Shown here: one piece after another, positions 57,642-64,000 of the stretch | How the letters are laid out: every line of letters starts with the position of its first letter | How positions within the stretch are numbered: the first letter of the stretch is position 1 | Assembly: GCF_000242255.2 (NCBI RefSeq) | Contig: NC_017033.1 | Location: forward strand, 2,925,110-2,989,109 | Direction: 5' to 3' | Source of the DNA: Frateuria aurantia DSM 6220 | Lineage (GTDB): Bacteria; Pseudomonadota; Gammaproteobacteria; Xanthomonadales; Rhodanobacteraceae | DNA length: 64,000 nt | Position numbers and translations under genes: made by a program | The notes under the pieces: model-generated | Databases searched by the model: none | What the model saw: the letters and a program-made list of their open reading frames with translations, nothing else | Told to the model about the DNA's origin: nothing

Positions 57642-60176
57642 ATGCAAATTTTCAAGCGTTTACTTCGCTGGGCGCTGGTGCTGGGGCTGACCGCCGTAGT
57701 GCTGGTGGCCGGTGCCATCGGCACGGCTTACTGGCTGATCGCGCCCAAGCTTCCGGATGTGGCGACCCTGCGAGATTATCACATGCAGGTGCCTCTGAAG
57801 GTGCTCAGCGCCGACGGCAAGCTGATCGCCAGCTTTGGCGAGATGCGGCGCATCCCGGTCTCCATCGAACAGGTTCCGGACCGGCTCAAGCATGCCGTGC
57901 TGTCGGCCGAGGACGGCAATTTCTACAATCACCCGGGTGTCGACTGGCATGGCATCGTTCGTGCCGCCATGCATGTGATCCTGTCGGGTGGCGACAAAGG
58001 TTCGGGCGGATCCACCATCACCCAGCAGGTGGCGCGCAACTTCTTTCTCAGCCCGGAAAAGCTGTACTCGCGCAAGCTGACCGAAATCTTCATCGCCCTG
58101 CAGATGGAACATGAGCTGAGCAAGGATGAAATCCTGTCGCTGTATCTCAACAAGATGTTTCTCGGCCACCGCTCCTACGGCGTCGCCGCCGCGGCGGAAT
58201 ACTACTACGGCAAACATCTTGACCAGCTGACCAATGCCCAGGCCGCGATGATCGCCGGCACCTTCCAGCTGCCCTCGCTGGTCAATCCGCTGAACAGTCC
58301 CCACCGGGCGTTGGCACGCCGCAACTGGGTGCTGGGCGAAATGCACCGCAACCACTATCTCAGCGATGCCGAATACCAGGAAGCGATCGCCGAACCCAAC
58401 GATGCCTATCCGCATGAACAGTCGATCCAGACCGATGCGCCCTATATGGCGGAAATGGTTCGTCAGCAGGTCCTGAACCTGCTCGGCAATGATGCTTTCA
58501 ACGAAGGCTATGTGGTCAAGACCACCTTGGACAGCCAGCGCCAGAGTGCGGCCAACAAGGCGGTGTGGAGCGGCCTGCACATCTATGACATGCGCCACGG
58601 CTGGCGCGGCCCCGAAGGCCATCACGAACTCCCGGCCGGAGGCGATGAGCATGCGCTGGATGCCATCCTGTCCAGCTATCCGCCGATTGCCGACATGACA
58701 GGCGGCATTGTCACGGCCAGCTCGGCCGGCAGCGCCGACATCTATATGGGTGATGGACACCACACCACCCTGAATCTGGCCGACGTCAGCTGGGCCCGCC
58801 CTTATATCAATGACAGCCGCGTCGGTCCCGCACCGTCCAGCGTCAGCCAGGTGCTGAAGCCGGGCGACATCATCCGCCTGGTGCCCACCGATGCCGGTCA
58901 CTGGAAACTGAGCCAGATTCCGGATGCCCAATCCGCACTGGTGTCGCTGCGGCCCGAGGATGGTGCCGTCCAGGCCCTGGTCGGCGGCTTCAGCTTCGCC
59001 CGCAGCAAGTTCAACCGTGCCGTGATGGCGGCCCGCCAGCCCGGTTCCAGCTTCAAGCCCTATATCTATTCGGCGGCGTTCGAACGCGGCTTCAACACCG
59101 CCTCCATCGTCAACGATGCCCCGGTGGTGCTGCCGGATGCTTCGCGACCCGACGGCACCTGGACGCCGTCCAACGACGATGACAAGTTCAGTGGTCCGAT
59201 CCGCCTGCGGCAGGCCCTGGTGGAATCCAAGAACCTGGTCTCGGTGCGCCTGCTCAGCGCCATCGGGGTCGGCTATGCGCGCCAGTATCTGACCCGCTTC
59301 GGGTTCCGTCTGGACGTGCTGCCCAACAATCTGTCGATGGCATTGGGCACGGCCTCGGTGTCGCCGATGACCATGGCCCAGGGCTATGCCGTGTTTGCCA
59401 ATGGCGGCTATCTGATCAAACCCTATTACATCACCGAGATCGACAATCGCGATGGCCAGCCGGTCTATGTGGCAAGGCCGCCACGGACCTGCATGGACTG
59501 TCAGGCGCGGCTGCTGACCAATACCGTACCGGCACCGCCGCCGGCCGACTTCGCCAGCCAGCCCGTGCTGGACAAGGTGCCCGCCGACCCGCTGGCTGTC
59601 GCCGCTTCCACCGCACGGCCGGTACCGGCGGCAGCTGCCTCTTCCGCGTCATCCGGCGCCACGGCAGTCGATCCGCAGACCCCGGTGCTGGCACCGCATG
59701 TCATTGACATCCGCAATGACTGGCTGATCACCTCGATGATGAAGGACGTGATACTGAATGGTACCGGCCGGGCGGCCAAGGTGCTGAACCGGGCCGACCT
59801 TGCCGGCAAGACCGGTTCGACCAACGACCACCGCGATGCCTGGTTTGCGGGTTTCAATGGCGATCTGGTCACCACCGTCTGGGTCGGCTTCGACAATTTC
59901 AATTCGCTGGGTCGTGGCGAGTTCGGTGCCCGCGCCGCCCTGCCGATCTGGATCGATTACATGGGCGCTGCGCTGAAGGGCCTGCCCTTGAACAGCTTGC
60001 CGATGCCACCGGGGATCAGTACGGTAATGATCAACCGCGACACCGGCCTGCCCGCCTCGCCGGGGGACCCCAACGCGATCCCGGAACAGTTCAAGATCGA
60101 AGATGTCGACCGCCTGCGCAATCAGGCCAACCAGCAACAGGAGGACCCGCAGCAGCATTCCTACGACATTTTCTAG
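57642..60176 (+). CDS. ponA: Penicillin-binding protein 1A (bifunctional peptidoglycan synthase)
   Basis: An 844-residue class A PBP with an N-terminal helix (about 10-32), a glycosyltransferase domain and a transpeptidase domain. The glycosyltransferase motifs are SAEDGNFYNHPGVDWHG (catalytic Glu about 90) and GSGGSTITQQVARN. The transpeptidase has the active-site Ser in QPGSSFKPYIY (about 468), ESKN (SxN) and LAGKTGSTNDHRDAW (KTG about 722). Between SxN and KTG lies an insert of about 80 residues rich in Ala and Pro, with a CMDC pair near 617. I start at MQIFKRLLRW; an earlier in-frame ATG (57600) is too close to the putative -10. Divergent from pilM, a common arrangement in gammaproteobacteria. 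Confidence 0.96.
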   Translation: MQIFKRLLRWALVLGLTAVVLVAGAIGTAYWLIAPKLPDVATLRDYHMQVPLKVLSADGKLIASFGEMRRIPVSIEQVPDRLKHAVLSAEDGNFYNHPGVDWHGIVRAAMHVILSGGDKGSGGSTITQQVARNFFLSPEKLYSRKLTEIFIALQMEHELSKDEILSLYLNKMFLGHRSYGVAAAAEYYYGKHLDQLTNAQAAMIAGTFQLPSLVNPLNSPHRALARRNWVLGEMHRNHYLSDAEYQEAIAEPNDAYPHEQSIQTDAPYMAEMVRQQVLNLLGNDAFNEGYVVKTTLDSQRQSAANKAVWSGLHIYDMRHGWRGPEGHHELPAGGDEHALDAILSSYPPIADMTGGIVTASSAGSADIYMGDGHHTTLNLADVSWARPYINDSRVGPAPSSVSQVLKPGDIIRLVPTDAGHWKLSQIPDAQSALVSLRPEDGAVQALVGGFSFARSKFNRAVMAARQPGSSFKPYIYSAAFERGFNTASIVNDAPVVLPDASRPDGTWTPSNDDDKFSGPIRLRQALVESKNLVSVRLLSAIGVGYARQYLTRFGFRLDVLPNNLSMALGTASVSPMTMAQGYAVFANGGYLIKPYYITEIDNRDGQPVYVARPPRTCMDCQARLLTNTVPAPPPADFASQPVLDKVPADPLAVAASTARPVPAAAASSASSGATAVDPQTPVLAPHVIDIRNDWLITSMMKDVILNGTGRAAKVLNRADLAGKTGSTNDHRDAWFAGFNGDLVTTVWVGFDNFNSLGRGEFGARAALPIWIDYMGAALKGLPLNSLPMPPGISTVMINRDTGLPASPGDPNAIPEQFKIEDVDRLRNQANQQQEDPQQHSYDIF

Positions 60177-60240
60177 GCATCAGGCCCGGCTGTGGCCCTT
60201 TCCCGGCCGGTCCTGACTCGATCCGCGCAGGAGCCCGTTT

Positions 60241-60909
60241 ATGGCCAGAGCAGAGCATCATCGCGTCCATGCCCAGGATCGACAGCAGCGCAGCCGGGTC
60301 AGGCTGGCCCAGGAGGCCGCCCGGCTGATGTCCGAGCACGGCATTCGTGATTTCCAGCACGCCAAGTCCAAGGCCGCCCGGCGGCTGGGCATCGCCGATA
60401 CCCAGGCCATGCCCCGCAACCAGGATATCGAACAGGCGCTTCGCGAGCGGCAGCGCCTGTTCCAGGCTGATCGACAACCGCAGCACCTGCAACTGAGGCG
60501 CGAAGCCGCCCTGGAGGCGATGCGCTTCCTCGGCGCCTGGCAGCCCCGCCTGACCGGCAGCGTGCTGGATGGGACCGCCGATGCCCACTCCAGCGTCAAT
60601 CTGCAGCTTTTCCACGAACATCCCGAAGCGATCGACCTGTTCCTTCAGGAGCACGGAGTCCCGACGCTGTGGCAGGATCGGCGGCTGCGCCGAACCGATG
60701 ACAGCGTCGGCCACTACCCGGTGATCAGCTTTCAGGCCGACGGCATTCCCTTCGAGCTGATCGTGCTTCCGCCGAGCGCCTTGCGCCAGCCACTGCTGGC
60801 AGGACCGGATGGCCGTCCGGCGGCCAGGGTCTCGCTGACCCAGCTGGAAATGCTGCTGGCCGAGGAAAGCGTGACGCCCTCGCCCGGGCCCTCGCTGCGC
60901 CGCCGATAA
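60241..60909 (+). CDS. Conserved hypothetical protein with nucleotidyltransferase-like core
   Basis: A 222-residue protein. The N-terminal half is helical and basic (VRLAQEAARLMSEHGIRDFQ, AKSKAARRLGIAD), followed by RFLGAWQPRLTGSVLDGTAD and SSVNLQLFHEHPEAIDLFLQ. The GSVLDGTA part resembles the GS-motif of nucleotidyltransferase folds, but the acidic metal-binding pair expected after it is replaced by Ser-Val-Asn, so catalysis is doubtful. Similar proteins in Xanthomonadales and Pseudomonas carry uncertain labels. Its ATG follows a GGAG about nine bases upstream. It is transcribed with or after ponA (64-bp gap). Function unknown. Confidence 0.7.
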   Translation: MARAEHHRVHAQDRQQRSRVRLAQEAARLMSEHGIRDFQHAKSKAARRLGIADTQAMPRNQDIEQALRERQRLFQADRQPQHLQLRREAALEAMRFLGAWQPRLTGSVLDGTADAHSSVNLQLFHEHPEAIDLFLQEHGVPTLWQDRRLRRTDDSVGHYPVISFQADGIPFELIVLPPSALRQPLLAGPDGRPAARVSLTQLEMLLAEESVTPSPGPSLRRR

Positions 60910-60939
60910 ACCTTGGCGGAAACAACCGCTGCCGATACG

Positions 60940-60977
60940 ACAAGGCCCGCAAGCCATGACGGCTCGCGGGCCTTGTC
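60940..60977. terminator. Bidirectional terminator between the hypothetical gene and gltA
   Basis: ACAAGGCCCGC and GCGGGCCTTGT flank an inner AAGCC...GGCT pairing, a strong hairpin between convergent genes, close to the stop of the upstream plus-strand gene. Confidence 0.75.
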
Positions 60978-60983
60978 GTGATC

Positions 60984-61012
60984 CGGTGCGGAAGCCTGCG
61001 GCTTCCGCACCG
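60984..61012 (-). terminator. gltA terminator hairpin
   Basis: CGGTGCGGAAGC pairs perfectly with GCTTCCGCACCG around a CTGCG loop, 8 bp after the gltA stop. Together with the hairpin at 60940 it gives a double terminator between convergent genes. Confidence 0.65.
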
Positions 61013-61020
61013 TTCCAGCC

Positions 61021-62316
61021 TCAGCGCTTGGCGCCGGGAATGTAGTCGCGCACATCCGAACCCACATAGATCTGGCGCGGACGACCGATCCGCGACCCCG
61101 GGGTTTCGTGCTGCTCGATCCAGTGGGCGATCCAGCCGGCGGTACGGGCAATGGCGAACATCACCGTGAACATCTCGGTGGGGATGCCCAGCGCCTTGTA
61201 GATGATGCCCGAATAGAAGTCGACGTTCGGGTAGAGCTTGCGCTCGACGAAGTAATCGTCCTTCAGGGCAGCCTCTTCCAGCTTGACGGCCACTTCAAGC
61301 AGCGGATCGTTGACACCCAGCTCGTTGAGCACCTTGTGGGTCATCTCGCGAATGATCTTGGCGCGCGGATCGAAATTCTTGTACACGCGATGGCCGAAGC
61401 CCATCAGCCGGAAGCTGTCGTTCTTGTCCTTGGCGCGCAGCACCGCCGACTCGACCTTGTCCGGGGTGCCGATCTCGTTGAGCATCTTCAGCACCGCCTC
61501 GTTGGCGCCGCCATGGGCCGGGCCCCACAGCGCGGTGATGCCGGCGGCGATCGAGGCGTAGGGATTGGCGCCGGTGGAACCGACCAGACGCACGGTCGAG
61601 GTCGAGGCATTCTGCTCATGGTCGGCGTGCAGGATGAACAGCAGATCCAGCGCCTTGGCGGCCACCGGGCTCAGCTGCAGCGGCTCGCTGGGCACCTCGA
61701 ACATCATGTGCAGAAAGCGGTCGACGTATTCCAGGTTGTTGCGCGGATAGCGGAACGGCCAGTCGATGGAATAGCGGAAGCAGCCGGCGGCGAGGGTCGG
61801 CATCTTGGCGATCAGGCGGATCGCGGCCAGCCGGCGGTCGGCCGGATCCTCGACATTGATCTTGTCGTGGTAGAAGGCGGACATGGAGGCCACCGAGGCC
61901 GCCAGCATCGCCATCGGATGCGCGTCGTGATGGAAGCCCTTGAAGAACTCCTTCTGCGACTCGTGCATCATCGTGTGATGCGTGATCTCGTTGCTGAAGC
62001 TGTCGAACTCGGCCTTTTTCGGCAGCTCGCCGTTCAGCAGCAGGTAGGCCACTTCCAGGAAGCTGGAATGTTCGGCCAGCTGTTCGATCGGATAGCCGCG
62101 ATACAGCAGCACGCCCTTGTCGCCGTCGATGTAGGTGATGGCGCTCTTGGTGCTGGCCGTGCTGCCATAGCCCTGATCATAGGTGAAATGACCGGTATCT
62201 TTGTACAACGTGCTGATGTCGATACACGACGGTCCCAGGGTACCGCTGACCAAGGGCAATTCGCTTCCGCGCTGAGTGGACTCGTCCACTACCTTGACAA
62301 TTTTCGGGTCAGACAC
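61021..62316 (-). CDS. gltA: Citrate synthase
   Basis: A 431-residue citrate synthase condensing acetyl-CoA and oxaloacetate, the entry to the TCA cycle. Catalytic residues are visible: His in [12 protein letters not shown] (about 265), His in [17 protein letters not shown] (about 307) and Asp in [12 protein letters not shown] (about 365). An N-terminal extension of about 50 residues with [20 protein letters not shown] marks the type II, hexameric, NADH-sensitive form of gammaproteobacteria. I chose the GTG at 62316 (VSDPKIVKV): it has GGAGG eight bases upstream, whereas the ATG at 62340 overlaps that site. Single gene, between terminators. Confidence 0.97.
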   Translation of the reverse strand: MSDPKIVKVVDESTQRGSELPLVSGTLGPSCIDISTLYKDTGHFTYDQGYGSTASTKSAITYIDGDKGVLLYRGYPIEQLAEHSSFLEVAYLLLNGELPKKAEFDSFSNEITHHTMMHESQKEFFKGFHHDAHPMAMLAASVASMSAFYHDKINVEDPADRRLAAIRLIAKMPTLAAGCFRYSIDWPFRYPRNNLEYVDRFLHMMFEVPSEPLQLSPVAAKALDLLFILHADHEQNASTSTVRLVGSTGANPYASIAAGITALWGPAHGGANEAVLKMLNEIGTPDKVESAVLRAKDKNDSFRLMGFGHRVYKNFDPRAKIIREMTHKVLNELGVNDPLLEVAVKLEEAALKDDYFVERKLYPNVDFYSGIIYKALGIPTEMFTVMFAIARTAGWIAHWIEQHETPGSRIGRPRQIYVGSDVRDYIPGAKR

Positions 62317-62510
62317 AGGAACAACCTCCGTTGCGAACAAGACCCGGTCGACACGTCACCACGCAGGGGCATTCCGGCCGGGGAGAACGGTAGGCGGGCC
62401 GGTCCTCTGTCACGGGTCCGGCTCGCCGGGGCCCTGCCGGGCCCAGCCGTGACATTGTGACACAACGCAGCAAGAGGCATTCGTCGTATTAAGAAACGTT
62501 GAATGCGAAA

Positions 62511-62544
62511 ATGCGCAAGGCGGACCGAGGTCCGCCTTGCGCAT
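62511..62544 (-). terminator. rpmE2 terminator
   Basis: ATGCGCAAGGCGGAC pairs with GTCCGCCTTGCGCAT around a small CGAG loop, about 50 bp after the rpmE2 stop. A perfect 15-bp stem, ending rpmE2 transcription before gltA. Confidence 0.75.
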
Positions 62545-62591
62545 GTATGCCATCCCGGATCATGACGATCCGGCAGACATGATGTGCGGCC

Positions 62592-62846
62592 TTACTTCTG
62601 GCCGGCAGCGCCATAGCGGCGACGGAACTTGTCGACGCGGCCGCCCGCATCGATGTTCTTCTGCTTGCCGGTGTAGAACGGATGGGAGTGGCTGGAGATG
62701 TCCACCTTGATCAGCGGATATTCCTGGCCGTCTTCCCACTTGATGGTGTCCTTGGCGGCGATCGTCGAACGCGTCAGGAACGCGAAGTCGGACGAAAGGT
62801 CCTGGAACACCACCGCGCGGTAATTGGGATGGATTTCGGGCTTCAT
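62592..62846 (-). CDS. rpmE2: 50S ribosomal protein L31, type B
   Basis: An 84-residue L31 beginning [20 protein letters not shown], with [20 protein letters not shown] and VDKFRRRYG at the end. It has no Cys residues, so it is the C-minus (type B) form that does not need zinc, usually expressed under zinc limitation when a zinc-binding type A paralogue exists elsewhere. No Zur box can be seen with confidence upstream. Single gene. Confidence 0.97.
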   Translation of the reverse strand: MKPEIHPNYRAVVFQDLSSDFAFLTRSTIAAKDTIKWEDGQEYPLIKVDISSHSHPFYTGKQKNIDAGGRVDKFRRRYGAAGQK

Positions 62847-62946
62847 AAGCTTCTGCTCTATTGACTGTCGTCGGGCGAAAGTCGGACATTATATCCAGGC
62901 ACTGGGGAGAGATACAAGCCATCCGCCCTCGGAAAAACCTGTGGGT

Positions 62947-63876
62947 TCAAGCGCCCAGCGCCCGCCGCACCATTGCCGCATAGGCCTCGCGATCCACGTC
63001 CAGCACCAGTCGGGCATTGGCCGGACGGCCCGAGCGCGACTCCCAGTCGACCACCGTCGCGCCGCGGGTCAGGCGTCCATCCAGCTCGATCTCCACCCGG
63101 CGCTGCACGCTGTCGGTGATGATCTCGGGTGCGATCGCCACCGACATCGCCAGAGCATCGGCGGCAATCACTCCGTGGCGTCCGCGCTGCGCGTTCCAGG
63201 CGCGGGCCGTACCGTAGATCCGGTCGAAAAAGACGGCGCGCTCATCGCCGGCCGCCAGCCAGTCGGCGAAGACCGGGCCGTCGAAAGCACAGCGCAGGGT
63301 CAGTTCCCAATCCACCAGATCAAACGCGGGAAAGGCCTCGAACACCACATGGGCCGCCTCGGGATCAAAACCGATATTGAACTCGGCCGGCCACACCGTG
63401 GTATTGCCTTGTCCTCCGATGGCGCCCCCCATGATCACCAGTCGCTTGATGCGCTGCGGCAGCCCGGGATCCAGCCGCACGGCCAGGGCCAGATTCGTCA
63501 GCGGTGCCAGTGCCACCAGGGTCAGTTCACCCGGGCGCTCGCGCGTCAGCCGGCTCAGCGCCAGGGCCGCCGCCTCATCCGAGGCCTTCGGCTCCGGCTC
63601 TGCAAAACCGACATCGCCCAGCCCGTCGCGCCCATGGACAAAGGCCGCATCTTTGCCGGGAGCCCGCACCAGCGGCGTGGCGCAGCCGGGAAAGATCGGC
63701 GGACTGGCTCCGGCGAGACCGGCAATCACCCGCGCATTGTGCAAGGTGTGATCCAGGCCGACATTGCCGGCGGCAATGCTGAGACCGGCGACCTCGGCGT
63801 GGGCGAAGGCCATCAGCAGAGCCAGGGCATCATCCACGCCGGGATCGGTATCAATCAGCAATGGCAGGCGACTCAT
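62947..63876 (-). CDS. Inosine/uridine-preferring nucleoside hydrolase
   Basis: A 309-residue nucleoside hydrolase that cuts the N-glycosidic bond of ribonucleosides. The calcium-binding signature LLIDTDPGVDDALALLMAF is at residues 5-23. AALAPLTNLALAV-type text (VALAPLTNLALAVRLDP) and KRLVIMGGAIGGQGNTT follow, then AEFNIGFDPEAAHVVF, where Asn and Glu contact the ribose. The base preference cannot be read off. It is preceded within 40 bp by the end of another minus-strand gene, so it is probably downstream in the same operon. Confidence 0.93.
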   Translation of the reverse strand: MSRLPLLIDTDPGVDDALALLMAFAHAEVAGLSIAAGNVGLDHTLHNARVIAGLAGASPPIFPGCATPLVRAPGKDAAFVHGRDGLGDVGFAEPEPKASDEAAALALSRLTRERPGELTLVALAPLTNLALAVRLDPGLPQRIKRLVIMGGAIGGQGNTTVWPAEFNIGFDPEAAHVVFEAFPAFDLVDWELTLRCAFDGPVFADWLAAGDERAVFFDRIYGTARAWNAQRGRHGVIAADALAMSVAIAPEIITDSVQRRVEIELDGRLTRGATVVDWESRSGRPANARLVLDVDREAYAAMVRRALGA

Positions 63877-63914
63877 GGGCGAATTCCTCGTAGTTGAAAA
63901 TGACCGGCCCAGAC

Positions 63915-64000
63915 TCAGGCCTGGGCATAGCGTTCGGCCGAACCGATCCAGCGTCGCATCAAGGCTTCGGCCCGGCCCGGATGCTGCTCAAGCATGACAT
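63915..64000 (-). CDS. 3' end of an unidentified gene
   Basis: The last 28 codons of a minus-strand frame that enters from the right edge: VMLEQHPGRAEALMRRWIGS followed by AERYAQA and a TGA stop. Its stop is 38 bp before the nucleoside hydrolase start, suggesting an operon. The fragment is too short to name. Confidence 0.55.
   Translation of the reverse strand, partial: VMLEQHPGRAEALMRRWIGSAERYAQA

Overview
The window (64 kb, roughly 63% GC by eye) looks like a chromosomal segment of a gammaproteobacterium of the Xanthomonadales/Lysobacterales, most likely the Rhodanobacteraceae (Frateuria/Dyella/Rhodanobacter type). The clues are a fused aspartokinase-diaminopimelate decarboxylase, a murD2-murL pair, a YcgL gene beside a giant membrane-anchored ankyrin protein, a fused BatB-BatC protein, and a divergent pilMNOPQ/ponA locus. 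No phage, plasmid or insertion-sequence genes and no CRISPR array were found.

Layout. 1-0.65 kb: the 5' end of a CPA1-type Na+/H+ antiporter, preceded by a small ORF with a strong ribosome binding site. 0.9-9.0 kb: an aa3-type cytochrome c oxidase locus on the minus strand, in transcription order DUF2244 - coxB - coxA - 57-residue membrane peptide - coxC. It is followed by a second minus-strand unit, surf1 - SCO-like protein - ctaA - cyoE, with a DUF2909 gene inverted between them. 9.2-12.4 kb: putA. 12.5-16.3 kb: ycgL and the ankyrin protein. 16.4-17.8 kb: a wrecked YjjJ-type HipA kinase pseudogene. 17.9-20.8 kb: a KefB/C-type exchanger and a GT9 glycosyltransferase. 21.3-22.9 kb: a small membrane protein, an FAH-family hydrolase and mscL. 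23.6-29.2 kb: tamA-tamB. 29.2-32.0 kb: murL-murD2. 32.1-34.7 kb: lysC-lysA fusion. 34.9-41.9 kb: a complete moxR/Bat operon. 42.0-44.6 kb: two MacB/FtsX-like permeases without an ATPase. 44.9-46.1 kb: a rhomboid protease and a nucleotidyltransferase-like gene. 46.4-52.0 kb: a full rRNA operon (16S-tRNA-Ile-tRNA-Ala-23S-5S, minus strand) with promoter, boxA, processing stems and terminator. 52.2-57.3 kb: pilMNOPQ. 57.6-60.2 kb: ponA. 60.2-64.0 kb: a nucleotidyltransferase-like protein, gltA, rpmE2, a nucleoside hydrolase and the 3' end of another gene.

How it fits together. Most genes serve the cell envelope and aerobic energy metabolism. Haem O/A synthesis (CyoE, CtaA) and SURF1 feed the cytochrome oxidase. 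TamAB, PBP1A, MurL/MurD2, the meso-DAP branch of LysAC, the type IV pilus secretin and the Bat proteins all concern the envelope. The points most worth a second look are the BatB domain with a broken metal site and a 9-bp repeat tract, the YjjJ pseudogene with two Trp-to-stop changes, the MurL/MurD2 route to D-Glu, the oxidase locus without Cox11, and the orphan permease pair.
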